Shown: one piece after another, positions 1 through 8,995 of the stretch
Numbering within the stretch: position 1 is the stretch's first letter
Layout: every line of letters starts with the position of its first letter
Origin: a virus
Reading direction: 5' to 3' (one strand)
DNA: 64,000 nt
IMG/VR virus record: IMGVR_UViG_3300036944_000273
Location: 1 to 64,000 of that record
Position numbers and translations under genes: made by a program
The notes under the pieces: model-generated
What the model saw: the letters and a program-made list of their open reading frames with translations, nothing else
The model's database searches: none
What the model was told of the DNA's origin: nothing

Positions 1-218
1 TTAAAGTTTATGACTACAAATGGAAAGCATCAGATAGCAGAATGGATGGTGTGCTTGCTCACGAATTACAAGAAGTTTTGCCTTATGCAGTAAACGGAGT
101 AAAAGACGGAGAACAAATGCAAGGTGTTGATTATTCTAAAATTGTTCCTGTCCTAGTCAAAGCCATCCAAGAACAGCAAACTCAAATTAACGAACTCAAA
201 GCATTAATAAACGCTTAG
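1..218 (+). CDS. Tail fibre, C-terminal S74 chaperone end (5' truncated)
   Basis: This is an open frame entering from the window edge. It encodes 71 residues that begin KVYDYKW and include AHELQEVLPYAV and VDYSKIVPVLVKAIQEQQ. That is the typical end of a Peptidase_S74 intramolecular chaperone, the domain that trimerises a tail spike or fibre and then cleaves itself off. The last helix is a short coiled coil. It lies 4 bases before the next fibre gene. It is probably the missing end of the fibre that runs off the right edge of the window, if the genome is circular; that is an inference. Confidence 0.8.
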   Translation, partial: KVYDYKWKASDSRMDGVLAHELQEVLPYAVNGVKDGEQMQGVDYSKIVPVLVKAIQEQQTQINELKALINA

Positions 219-222
219 TAAT

Positions 223-1431
223 ATGTCAAAGAATACTCAATTAGGAAATTTAGTTAATGGGATCTATGTCGATTCAATAGGTAACGTAGGAATAGGCACT
301 CAGAGTCCTGACAATTATGACAGCACAACACTTACCATTGCATCGTCTAGTAGCTCAAATATCGGAGGATTAGTTGTTAGAAATAGCACAGGAAGTATAT
401 TAGGTAATTTGTATAGTAATGGTGTAAATGGGTATGTTACAATTGGTTCTGCATCTAATCACCCTTTAACTATAGCAACTAATAATACCGAACGAATGCG
501 GATTACCCCTGCAGGAAACGTAGGTATTGGGACAAGTTCGCCTGGTGCGACTTTGCATATTTTAAAGTCTACTTCTGGAGAAGTATTACGAATAGAATCA
601 ACTGCTACAAATAGTGGTTCGGTTTCTCCTTATATGCAATTTGTTTCAGCTAACCAAGTAGGAGGTGCTGGATTTTCCGCTGGATACATTGGTTCAGTAT
701 GGACTGCCGAAGGAAATGGATTTAGTATGTCATTTGCTACCAAAGCAGTTGATGGTGGTCAAGTTGAGCGTATGCGAATACTTCATAACGGCAATATTGG
801 AATTGGAGGGGCTAGTTCTGAAGGGGCAGCTTCGGATGACAGAGTAGTTACTATTCATAATTCGAACTCTACTGGAAGTATGCGTTCTATGATTCGTTTT
901 ACGAATTATAATAGCGGGACTGCTTGGCCAAATGGTGCTTTTATTACAACAGATTCGTCTAATAATTTTTATATTGGTAATCTTGAGCCAAATGATATAA
1001 TATTTCAAACTAATGGAGCTGCACGTCTTTACCTTACAGGAGATGGTAAAATGTCTATTCCATATACAACATTAGCATATACAGGTAATATGACTATGTA
1101 TTGGAACAATAGTACAGGCGTAGTTGGTGTATTAACTTCTTCTCGTAGATTTAAAAAAGATATTGTATCTCTTACATCTGATAAGGCAAAACTTGCTTTA
1201 AACTTAAATCCAGTAGAATATACTCGTCTTGAGACAAATGAAAGAGAGTATGGATTTATTGCAGAAGAAGTAAAAGAAATTGGATTGGGAATGCTAGTTC
1301 CAGAAATGGATGGTAAACCAATCACTGTTGACTATGCTAGAATATCTGTTATTGCTATTGCAATGATAAAAGAACAACAAAAAGCCATTCAAGAATTATC
1401 TGCCGAAGTACAACTTTTAAAAAATAAATAG
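223..1431 (+). CDS. Tail fibre with C-terminal S74 self-cleaving chaperone
   Basis: The protein has 402 aa. Residues 1-300 are a Gly/Ser/Asn-rich beta shaft with repeated GNVGIGT-type motifs (near 20, 98 and 192). About residues 305-402 form a Peptidase_S74 domain: the SSRRFKKDI segment carries the expected Ser and Lys of the autocleavage site, followed by YGFIAEEV, an ITVDYARISVIAIAMI helix and a coiled-coil tail. It is expected to be a receptor-binding fibre that matures by self-cleavage. It follows another S74 end by 4 bases, so two fibres lie in tandem. The ATG at 223 is the first start after the upstream stop. Confidence 0.85.
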   Translation: MSKNTQLGNLVNGIYVDSIGNVGIGTQSPDNYDSTTLTIASSSSSNIGGLVVRNSTGSILGNLYSNGVNGYVTIGSASNHPLTIATNNTERMRITPAGNVGIGTSSPGATLHILKSTSGEVLRIESTATNSGSVSPYMQFVSANQVGGAGFSAGYIGSVWTAEGNGFSMSFATKAVDGGQVERMRILHNGNIGIGGASSEGAASDDRVVTIHNSNSTGSMRSMIRFTNYNSGTAWPNGAFITTDSSNNFYIGNLEPNDIIFQTNGAARLYLTGDGKMSIPYTTLAYTGNMTMYWNNSTGVVGVLTSSRRFKKDIVSLTSDKAKLALNLNPVEYTRLETNEREYGFIAEEVKEIGLGMLVPEMDGKPITVDYARISVIAIAMIKEQQKAIQELSAEVQLLKNK

Positions 1432-1439
1432 TAAATTTG
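1432..1439 (+). promoter_or_regulatory. Bacteroidetes-type -7 box TAAATTTG
   Basis: The sequence matches the Bacteroidetes sigma-ABfr -7 consensus TAnnTTTG. It lies directly after the fibre stop and 21 bases before the ATG at 1461. It probably starts the packaging transcript. Confidence 0.5.
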
Positions 1440-1460
1440 TTTAACTAAATAAAATTAATA

Positions 1461-1871
1461 ATGAAAAAGAAATATGCCGACCTACTAAACTTGGTCCGTT
1501 TTATTAACTTCTCTTTACCTCAAGAACAAAATACAGACTGGTCAAAAGGGCAAAAGAAACTAACAAAAATTGGCGAGCGACTAAAGCCGTACATCGACGA
1601 TTACAACGAGAAGCGTGATGACATCATGCTTGACAACGCTCTAGAGATTGATGGTAAGGTTCAAATCAAAGCAGATGGTACCTTTGAGTATAACAAAGAA
1701 GGGATCAAACGCAGAGACAAAGCAATCTACAATCTGTTCAACTCCGAGTTTAACTACGAAGTAATCCAAATCCTTAACCCAGACGAGTTAGAAAAATACC
1801 ACTTCCTTAACGGATGGGTATCTGGCGTAACATTTCCTGAAATTATCACTGAAGAAGAAATAGAATTATAA
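1461..1871 (+). CDS. Hypothetical protein, first gene of packaging operon
   Basis: I do not recognise this 136-aa protein. It is mostly charged and helical with an acidic end (ITEEEIEL), and has no signal peptide or membrane segment. Its stop overlaps the next ATG by one base (TAATG), showing translational coupling. A TAnnTTTG box lies 21 bases upstream. Its place before TerL suggests a packaging or head role, but nothing in the sequence proves this. Confidence 0.75.
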   Translation: MKKKYADLLNLVRFINFSLPQEQNTDWSKGQKKLTKIGERLKPYIDDYNEKRDDIMLDNALEIDGKVQIKADGTFEYNKEGIKRRDKAIYNLFNSEFNYEVIQILNPDELEKYHFLNGWVSGVTFPEIITEEEIEL

Positions 1872-2128
1872 TGGCAAATCTAGAAAAAGAAGAATTAGAG
1901 CGTTTGAATAACGCAACCAAATCATTGCGTGAGGCTCGCAACACAATTGCAGACATTGAAATCTCAACGTACCGCTTAGAGTCTAAGAAGAAAGCTGTCC
2001 TATTTAATGCCGAACAAGCTGCCGAGGAGTTGAACAACATCCAAGGTGAGCTTCAAGCGAAATACGGCAATGTTCTTATTGACACGCAGACAGGCGAGAT
2101 TAAAGAAGAGAACCATGATAATTCGTAA
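1871..2128 (+). CDS. Small coiled-coil protein
   Basis: The protein has 85 aa and is almost wholly helical with heptad-like spacing (KEELERLNNATKSLREA, AEQAAEELNNIQGEL). It overlaps the previous gene by one base and the next by 14. The function is unknown. A coiled-coil assembly factor fits the shape and the neighbours. Confidence 0.75.
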   Translation: MANLEKEELERLNNATKSLREARNTIADIEISTYRLESKKKAVLFNAEQAAEELNNIQGELQAKYGNVLIDTQTGEIKEENHDNS

Positions 2129-2333
2129 ATTATCAGTTGGCGTTGACTATAAGTCATCGATGAATTATATTACCGGTCAGTCAGTTCTGAACGGCAATTA
2201 TGTTATTCACTTAATTAAGATAACGGATGCTGGATCCTATCAGATTTTCATTGAACAAAATAAAGAAGTTGTTCTGTGGAAAGAGATAGGTAGCACAGTA
2301 CCTGTATCGGTCGAGTACAACATAGAATTCTAA
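2115..2333 (+). CDS. Hypothetical small protein
   Basis: The protein has 72 aa, beginning MIIRKLSVGVDYKS. The ATG at 2115 is chosen because a purine-rich AAAGAAGAG precedes it and it overlaps the previous gene by only 14 bases. Extending the frame further upstream would overlap that gene by over 80 bases. It looks like a small beta-rich fold with no recognised domain. Confidence 0.7.
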   Translation: MIIRKLSVGVDYKSSMNYITGQSVLNGNYVIHLIKITDAGSYQIFIEQNKEVVLWKEIGSTVPVSVEYNIEF

Positions 2334-2337
2334 TCTA

Positions 2338-2922
2338 ATGAAGTCTCCTTTTTATTTTGTCGTCCGATCACGAGACGGCAAACGATACGACAATGAGCGT
2401 AACGGAATTATCATTTCTACTTCTAAAGAGGACCACCTAGCAACAATGCGTGAGGCTGTTGTCATCTCTACTCCTATTGGCTATGAAGGTCCGATAGAGC
2501 CAGGTGACATGGTGCTTGTTCATCACAACACTTTCCGTATCTACTACGACATGCGTGGTAGAGAGAAGTCATCATGGAATTACTTCATGGATGACTTGTT
2601 TTTTATTGATGACCCATATGCCTACAAAAAGACGGACGGCACGTGGAAAGGAATCGGCAGGTATGTATTTGTTTCTCCCGTTGAGAACGACTACACTGGC
2701 ATCACTACTGTGGATGCAGAGAAGCCTCTTGTAGGCACGATTAAGTTTGCAAATGAAGAAGTACTAAGCCTCGGTATAAACGAGGGCGACACGGTCATAT
2801 TTGAGCCTGAATCAGAGTACCCTTTTTATGTGGATGGAGAAAAAGTTTATCGAATGTATACCAAGAATATAACAATCAAATTAAATGAACAAGATAACGG
2901 ACTTAAAGAAGAGGATAATTGA
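2338..2922 (+). CDS. Tandem GroES-like (two-barrel) co-chaperonin
   Basis: The protein has 194 aa. Two copies of the GroES pattern can be read. Copy 1 (about 5-92) has a disordered loop, then NGIIISTS (like GroES GGIVLT), a REAVVIST strand, IEPGDMVLVHH (like VKVGDIVIF) and NYFMDDLFFID. Copy 2 (about 106-182) has RYVFVSPV, LVGTIKFAN, INEGDTVIFEP, YPFYVDGEKVYRM and KNITI. This resembles the double Cpn10 arrangement of plastid Cpn20. It sits two genes before TerL, far from the phage GroEL/GroES pair near 53 kb. It may help a chaperonin fold capsid or terminase proteins. The assignment is by motif reading only. Confidence 0.6.
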   Translation: MKSPFYFVVRSRDGKRYDNERNGIIISTSKEDHLATMREAVVISTPIGYEGPIEPGDMVLVHHNTFRIYYDMRGREKSSWNYFMDDLFFIDDPYAYKKTDGTWKGIGRYVFVSPVENDYTGITTVDAEKPLVGTIKFANEEVLSLGINEGDTVIFEPESEYPFYVDGEKVYRMYTKNITIKLNEQDNGLKEEDN

Positions 2923-3166
2923 TTCTGGGTATAAAGCCGTTGAAGAATTAATTAAGGTTGCAGAAGAGAAGATTGTTACGCATGCTGAGGATGACCTTAG
3001 TGCAGACAAGTTAAAGAATGCCGCTCAGGCAAAGAAGCTCGCCATCATGGATGCGTTCGAGATTCTTAAGCGTGTCGAGGAGGAGAATAACATCATCGAA
3101 GGCGTTGTCAATAATCAAGTAAATACAAACAGAGGATTTGCAGAGTCTAGAGCTAAGAACAAATGA
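2885..3166 (+). CDS. Helical protein before TerL, candidate small terminase subunit
   Basis: The protein has 93 aa and is helical and charged. It overlaps the previous gene by 38 bases and TerL by 4. Position directly upstream of the large terminase and the small helical build suit a TerS, which recognises DNA and forms a ring. I see no clear helix-turn-helix, so this is inferred from context only. Confidence 0.55.
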   Translation: MNKITDLKKRIIDSGYKAVEELIKVAEEKIVTHAEDDLSADKLKNAAQAKKLAIMDAFEILKRVEEENNIIEGVVNNQVNTNRGFAESRAKNK

Positions 3167-5376
3167 GTTTACACAAACTTCTTGTTGATGTAATCCCACA
3201 GAAAGTTCTTGATAAAAAGAACGCTAAGAATCAGTGGGAATATGGGTGGGATCCGGAATATGATATGGTTGTCATATCTAAAGATGGAACCGTCGGAGAT
3301 GTATATGACATACAAGGCTTAAGAGTTGCTTTGCCTAAGACTCCAAATAAAGTTGACTATAAAGTCAATAAGTGGCAAGCTACTGAACTTCCTAAAGAAC
3401 TATCCCGTATCAAGACAATCTTTGATTGGAATAGACGGGACAATTCTTTTAAGAATCAATGGGTTGACTTTATCGAGCAAGAGTTTGATCGACGTGAACT
3501 TGGCTATTGGTTTATCAACAATGGCGTAAAGACTTACATTACCGGGCATCACTACATGTATCTTCAGTGGACAAAGACTGATGTGGGTCACCCTGACTTC
3601 CGTGAATCAAACAGAATATTCTTTTTATTTTGGGAGGCATGCCGAGCTGATGCAAGATGCTTTGGTATGTGTTATTTAAAGAACCGTCGTTCCGGATTCT
3701 CGTTTATGGCCTCCTCGGTATCTGTTGATATTGCAACCCTTGCAAAAGATGCACGTATTGGTATGGTCTCCAAGACTGGACCAGATGCTAAGAAAATGTT
3801 TACCGACAAGGTTGTTCCAATTGCAAACAACTATCCATTCTTCTTTCAGCCCGTGCGTGATGGTATGACCACGCCAAAGACCGAACTTGCGTTCCGTGTC
3901 CCTGCTTCTAAGATTACACGTAAGAACATGGACCAAGAGCAAGATGAAGAGATAGACGGATTAGATACATCCATTGACTGGCGTAACACAGCAGACAACT
4001 CGTACGATGGTGAGAAGCTTCGATTCTTGATTGAGGACGAGGCTGCAAAGTTAGAGAAGCCAATGAACATTGAAAATGGTTGGCGTATTCGTAAGACTTG
4101 CCTCCGCTTAGGTGCAAGGATTATTGGTAAGTGTATGATGGGATCAACATCCAACGCACTTGATAAAGGTGGAGAAAATTATAAAAGATTATATGAAGAT
4201 TCTGATGTTAGGAAACGCAATAAAAACGGGCAAACGCTTTCAGGCTTGTATGCTCTTTTTATCCCGATGGAGTATAATTTTGAGGGATATATTGATGAAT
4301 TTGGCCACGCTGTATTAGAGACTCCTGAGAAACCAATTAAGTCGGCTGAGGGAACTTGGATTACCCAAGGCGTTATCGAGTATTGGAACAATGAGGTGTC
4401 ATCCTTAAAATCAAACCCGGATGCACTCAATGAATTCTATCGTCAGTTCCCACGTACTGAGTCGCACGCTTTCCGTGATGAGACTAAGTCATCTATCTAT
4501 AACTTAACCAAAATCTATCAGCAGATAGATTACAACGACGGCATGATAGCTGATCGTGTACTAACGAGAGGGTTCTTTCACTGGAAAAATGGTGAGAAGG
4601 ACACAGAGGTTATTTGGACACCCGACAAGAACGGTCGGTTCATCGTGTCCTGGATTCCAGATATTGCAATGCGTAATAACTATATAACAAAAAATGGAAT
4701 CAAATACCCTATTAATGAACACGTTGGTGCGTTTGGATGTGACCCTTATGATATTTCGGGTGCTACATTTGGTGGTTCGAACGGTGCTCTTCATGGTCTT
4801 ACTAAGTTTAATATGGCGAATGCTCCGTCAAATGCGTTCTTCCTAGAGTACGTTGCTCGTCCACAGACGGCAGAGATATTCTTTGAAGAGGTCCTAATGG
4901 CTTGCGTATTCTATGGCATGCCAATACTTGCAGAGAATAATAAAGCCCGTCTACTGTATCACTTTAAGAACAGGGGCTACCGTGGATTCTCAATGAACAG
5001 ACCCGACAAGCATAAGGCTAAGTTGTCTTTTACTGAGATTGAGATTGGTGGCATACCATCATCTAGCGAAGATATGAAGCAAGCACACGCTGCAGGTATC
5101 GGTACTTACATTGAGAAATATGTAGGGTATGATTTAGAAGCTACTTACCGAAATCCAGATGAGATTGGTAACATGCCATTCAACAGAACTCTTTTAGATT
5201 GGTCTAAATTCAATGTAAACGATAGAACAAAGTTTGATGCTTCTATCAGTTCCGGTTTAGCGATTATGGCAAACCAAAAGCATATTTATATGCCTGAGAA
5301 AAAAGAGTCAAAAATAAGCATTAAATTTGCAAGATACGATAACAGCGGTTCAGCGAGTAGACTGAAAATAATATGA
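3163..5376 (+). CDS. terL: Terminase large subunit (packaging ATPase/nuclease)
   Basis: The protein has 737 aa. The ATPase part shows a Walker A-like KNRRSGFS at 173-180, with the Arg-rich P-loop variant of large terminases, and a Walker B with catalytic acids, LRFLIEDEA, at 286-294. MGSTSN lies further on. The nuclease part has the first acidic residue in GAFGCDPYD near 527 and later acidic segments. It pumps and cuts DNA at the portal. It overlaps the portal gene by ATGA. The length and the RRSGFS form resemble the terminases of crAss-like phages and aquatic Bacteroidetes podoviruses. Confidence 0.93.
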   Translation: MSLHKLLVDVIPQKVLDKKNAKNQWEYGWDPEYDMVVISKDGTVGDVYDIQGLRVALPKTPNKVDYKVNKWQATELPKELSRIKTIFDWNRRDNSFKNQWVDFIEQEFDRRELGYWFINNGVKTYITGHHYMYLQWTKTDVGHPDFRESNRIFFLFWEACRADARCFGMCYLKNRRSGFSFMASSVSVDIATLAKDARIGMVSKTGPDAKKMFTDKVVPIANNYPFFFQPVRDGMTTPKTELAFRVPASKITRKNMDQEQDEEIDGLDTSIDWRNTADNSYDGEKLRFLIEDEAAKLEKPMNIENGWRIRKTCLRLGARIIGKCMMGSTSNALDKGGENYKRLYEDSDVRKRNKNGQTLSGLYALFIPMEYNFEGYIDEFGHAVLETPEKPIKSAEGTWITQGVIEYWNNEVSSLKSNPDALNEFYRQFPRTESHAFRDETKSSIYNLTKIYQQIDYNDGMIADRVLTRGFFHWKNGEKDTEVIWTPDKNGRFIVSWIPDIAMRNNYITKNGIKYPINEHVGAFGCDPYDISGATFGGSNGALHGLTKFNMANAPSNAFFLEYVARPQTAEIFFEEVLMACVFYGMPILAENNKARLLYHFKNRGYRGFSMNRPDKHKAKLSFTEIEIGGIPSSSEDMKQAHAAGIGTYIEKYVGYDLEATYRNPDEIGNMPFNRTLLDWSKFNVNDRTKFDASISSGLAIMANQKHIYMPEKKESKISIKFARYDNSGSASRLKII

Positions 5377-7802
5377 ACGACCCTTTAATAATGATTAATC
5401 CTTCTAGCTTTCCAACGCAACTGGCGACGGATGCAGAAAAAGCATCAAAAGAATTCGGATTAAAAGTAGGACAGAGTATCATGTGGGAATGGTTTGCCAA
5501 GACAGGTAATAACTGTCGCTACTATTCTCAATGGATTGACTTTCATCGCATTAGATTATATTCTCGTGGAGAGCAACCGATAAGTAAATACAAAGAACAA
5601 TTCCAAGTAGATGGTGATATGTCACATATCAACCTAGACTGGACTCCTGTTCCTATCATCCCTAAGTTTGTTGATATCGTTGTTAACGGGATGAATGACC
5701 GTCTTTTTGAGGTTAAGGCATATGCACAAGATGCAATGTCTATTGAGAAAAGAAGTAAGCATCAAGAAATGGTTGAATCAAATATGCTTGCCAAGGATGT
5801 TCTTATGCAAATTAAAGAGCAGTTTGGTGTAGATACATTTGATGTTAACCCTGATGAATTACCTGCAAGTGAAGAAGAATTAAGCCTATACATGCAGCTT
5901 AAATATAAGCCTGCTATTGAGATTGCCGAAGAGGTGGCTATTAATACTATCTTAGATTCAAACCACTACAATGATGTTAGGAAGAGAGTTGATTACGATA
6001 TCACTACAATTGGTATCGGTATGGTTAAGCATTCATTTGTACCTGGAACTGGCGTAAGAGTAGAATATGTGGACCCTGCAAATATGGTATATAGTTACAC
6101 GGAGTCACCAACTTTTGACGACTGTTTCTATTTTGGCGAAGTTAAGCAAGTACCTATTACTGAACTTATTAAAATCAAACCGAACATTACTAATGAAGAA
6201 CTTGCAGAAATTCAGCAACTTGGTACAGCTTGGTATAATTATTATGGGGTACTTCGCCCTTATCGTAGCGACTTATTTAACAGAGACGTTGTTACTTTGT
6301 TGTATTTCAATTATAAGACTGATAAAACGTATGTATACAAAAAGAAATACACGGACAACGGAGGATCAAGAGTAATTGAGAAAGACGAGAGCTTCCAAGT
6401 TCCAGAAGGAATGGAGGAGCGTTTCGAACGTATTGAGAAGCGTATCGATGTTTGGTACGAAGGCGTTATGGTTATGGGCTCAAGTTACCTATTGAAATGG
6501 GAACTTGCTAAGAACATGGTTCGTCCTAAGTCTGCATCTCAGTATGCGTTGCCTCAGTACATTGCTGTTGCTCCACGTATGTACAAAGGAGTTATCGAGT
6601 CATTGACTCGTCGTATGATTCCTTTTGCTGACTTAATTCAATTAACTCACTTAAAGCTACAACAAGTATTACAGCGTGTTGTGCCAGATGGTGTGTACAT
6701 TGATGCTGATGGTATCAATGAGGTTGACTTGGGTACAGGAGCAGCATACAATCCAGAGGATGCATTAAGATTGTATTTCCAAACTGGTAGTGTTATTGGT
6801 CGTAGTTCAACTATTGATGGCGACTTTAACCATGGCAAGATACCAATCCAAGAACTTAATACGAATAGTGGACAAGGTAAGATTACTGCATTGATTAATG
6901 CGTACAATCAGTATCTATCTATGATTAGAGATGTAACAGGATTGAATGAAGCAAGAGATGCTTCGTCTCCAAACCCTGATGCATTAGTTGGCGTACAGAA
7001 ACTTGCTGCATTAAACTCTAATACAGCTACCCGCCATATCTTAGAAGGAAGTTTATTTATTACTCGTCGTTTATCTGAGGCGTTGTCATGCCGCGTTGCT
7101 GACATCTTAGAATATTCTGATTTCAAAGAGCAGTTTACAATGCAGATCGGAAAGTATGCTGTAGGTATTCTTGATGAAATCAAAGACCTATACATGTATG
7201 ACTTTGGTGTGTTTATTGAAGTGTCTCCAGATGAGGATCAGAAAGCACAGCTCGAAGCTAACATTCAGATGGCGTTACAACGTGATCAGATTAGCCTAGA
7301 AGATGCTATTGATATCCGTCAGATGAAGAACCTTAAACTTGCCAATGAGTTGCTTAAGTTTAAGCGTAAGCAGAAGCAGAAGCAAGACATGGAGCAAGAG
7401 CAAGCTAAGATTCAGATGCAAACTCAAGGCAATATCCAATCTTCTCAAGCATCTGCTCAAGCGGCATTACAGAAGGTTCAAGCAGAAGCTCAAGCTAAAA
7501 CTCAAATTGCTCAATCACAAATGCAGTTTGATATTCAACGCATGCAAGCCGAGGCTCAAATCAAAGAGCAACTTATGAGTGTGGAGTTTAACTACAATAT
7601 GCAACTAAAAGGCATGGAGGTAGAACAGATTAAGAATATTGACATGGACAAAGAAAAGGCCAAGGACAATAGAACAAAATTACAAGCTACACAGCAATCA
7701 AAGTTGATTGAGCAACGTCAAAAAGACCTACCTGCTATGAACTTTGAGTCTGATGAAGATTCGTTGGATGGGTTCGATTTAGAGCAGTTCAATCCAAGAT
7801 AA
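5373..7802 (+). CDS. Portal protein
   Basis: The protein has 809 aa and follows TerL with a 4-base overlap. The body has the mixed alpha/beta pattern of large podovirus portals. The C-terminal third (about 625-770) is a Gln/Ala/Lys-rich helical tail with many QAQ and AEAQ runs, like the barrel or crown helices of P22-type portals. It ends in an acidic DEDSLDGFDLEQF segment. It forms the dodecameric DNA channel and the site for the terminase and neck proteins. The call rests on position, size and architecture. Confidence 0.85.
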   Translation: MNDPLIMINPSSFPTQLATDAEKASKEFGLKVGQSIMWEWFAKTGNNCRYYSQWIDFHRIRLYSRGEQPISKYKEQFQVDGDMSHINLDWTPVPIIPKFVDIVVNGMNDRLFEVKAYAQDAMSIEKRSKHQEMVESNMLAKDVLMQIKEQFGVDTFDVNPDELPASEEELSLYMQLKYKPAIEIAEEVAINTILDSNHYNDVRKRVDYDITTIGIGMVKHSFVPGTGVRVEYVDPANMVYSYTESPTFDDCFYFGEVKQVPITELIKIKPNITNEELAEIQQLGTAWYNYYGVLRPYRSDLFNRDVVTLLYFNYKTDKTYVYKKKYTDNGGSRVIEKDESFQVPEGMEERFERIEKRIDVWYEGVMVMGSSYLLKWELAKNMVRPKSASQYALPQYIAVAPRMYKGVIESLTRRMIPFADLIQLTHLKLQQVLQRVVPDGVYIDADGINEVDLGTGAAYNPEDALRLYFQTGSVIGRSSTIDGDFNHGKIPIQELNTNSGQGKITALINAYNQYLSMIRDVTGLNEARDASSPNPDALVGVQKLAALNSNTATRHILEGSLFITRRLSEALSCRVADILEYSDFKEQFTMQIGKYAVGILDEIKDLYMYDFGVFIEVSPDEDQKAQLEANIQMALQRDQISLEDAIDIRQMKNLKLANELLKFKRKQKQKQDMEQEQAKIQMQTQGNIQSSQASAQAALQKVQAEAQAKTQIAQSQMQFDIQRMQAEAQIKEQLMSVEFNYNMQLKGMEVEQIKNIDMDKEKAKDNRTKLQATQQSKLIEQRQKDLPAMNFESDEDSLDGFDLEQFNPR

Positions 7803-7813
7803 ATTTATTTATT

Positions 7814-7821
7814 ACTTTTGT
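7814..7821 (+). promoter_or_regulatory. -7 box TACTTTTG before scaffold/capsid genes
   Basis: The sequence matches TAnnTTTG exactly. It lies 20 bases before the scaffold ATG, in a 39-base gap after the portal gene. It would let the scaffold and capsid be made at higher levels than the packaging genes. Confidence 0.55.
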
Positions 7822-7841
7822 GCAAATTAAATTAAATAATA

Positions 7842-8975
7842 ATGGAAAATTTTCAAGTAAAACTGGTAGACTTTGAAGAGAAGTCTGTCCAAGAAGTAGA
7901 AGAAACTCTACTTAAAGTACACGAAGAAAAAACAGGCATTCCTCAAATTGAGGAGCAAGAAACTTTAAAAGTAGAAATCCCTGCTGAACCCGACACAGCA
8001 GGAGGTTTTAATGGAGATGAGCAATCAAATCCACCATCGCCATCATTTGATGACGAAGACGTTCTTTCATATATTAGAAGCAAGTATAATAAAGAAGTCA
8101 ATTCTATTGACGACTTATTTAAACCAGCTGAAGCACAACAGGAATTATTACCTGAAGATGTATCAGCTTTTTTAAAGTTCAAGAAAGAAACAGGTCGTGG
8201 GCTAGAAGACTTCTATCGTATTAACAAAGATTTCTCAACTGAGAATCCGGAGCGTTTATTAGCTACGTATTTAAAGGAGATTAACCCTGAGTTGGACGAC
8301 GAGGATATCCAGTATGAAATGGCTGATAAATTTGGCTATGATGAAGATTTGGATGACGAGCGTGATATCAAGAAGAAAAAACTTGCATTTAAAAAAGAGC
8401 TAACTAAGGCATCGAAGTATTTTGATGAACAGAAGGAGAAGTATAGAACGCCACTCGAGTCGATTGGCACATCGTCTATCTCTCAAGAAGATCAGCAAGC
8501 TTTGGAGTCTTATAAGCAATATGTGAACCAGGCTACTGCTCAACAGCAGGACCAGGTTAAGAAATCTGAATACTTTGTTCAGAAGACTAATGAATTGTTC
8601 AGCAATGAATTTGAAGGTTTCAAGTTCGGAATTGGTGATAAAGATTTGTCTTGGAAACCTAGTAATACAGAAGACTTAAAAAACAAGCAGATGGACATAT
8701 CTAAATTCTTCGGCAACTTTGTTGATGATAACGGATATATTAAAGATGCTAAGTCGTATCATAAGACAATGGCGGTTGCAATGAACCCTGACTCTTTTGC
8801 AAAGTTCTTTTACGAACAAGGCAAATCTGATGCAATAGATGATTCTGCAAGGCAGAGCAAGAATATTGACATGGGTAGCGTTCGTACAACAGGACAGCCA
8901 ATTGACAAAGGAGGATTTAAAGTAACATCATTGGATAGTGATCACGGCAATAGATTAAAAATTAGAAAACTTTAA
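7842..8975 (+). CDS. Probable capsid scaffolding protein
   Basis: The protein has 377 aa and is strongly acidic and helical: the N-terminal 90 residues are rich in E, D and P, and the middle carries long charged helices (about 165-260). The C-terminus is basic (LKIRKL), as in scaffolds that bind the capsid protein through a positively charged tail. It sits 20 bases before the major capsid gene. It is expected to shape the procapsid and then leave. The family was not recognised by motif. Confidence 0.75.
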   Translation: MENFQVKLVDFEEKSVQEVEETLLKVHEEKTGIPQIEEQETLKVEIPAEPDTAGGFNGDEQSNPPSPSFDDEDVLSYIRSKYNKEVNSIDDLFKPAEAQQELLPEDVSAFLKFKKETGRGLEDFYRINKDFSTENPERLLATYLKEINPELDDEDIQYEMADKFGYDEDLDDERDIKKKKLAFKKELTKASKYFDEQKEKYRTPLESIGTSSISQEDQQALESYKQYVNQATAQQQDQVKKSEYFVQKTNELFSNEFEGFKFGIGDKDLSWKPSNTEDLKNKQMDISKFFGNFVDDNGYIKDAKSYHKTMAVAMNPDSFAKFFYEQGKSDAIDDSARQSKNIDMGSVRTTGQPIDKGGFKVTSLDSDHGNRLKIRKL

Positions 8976-8995
8976 AAACAAAAACAAATTAAAAA

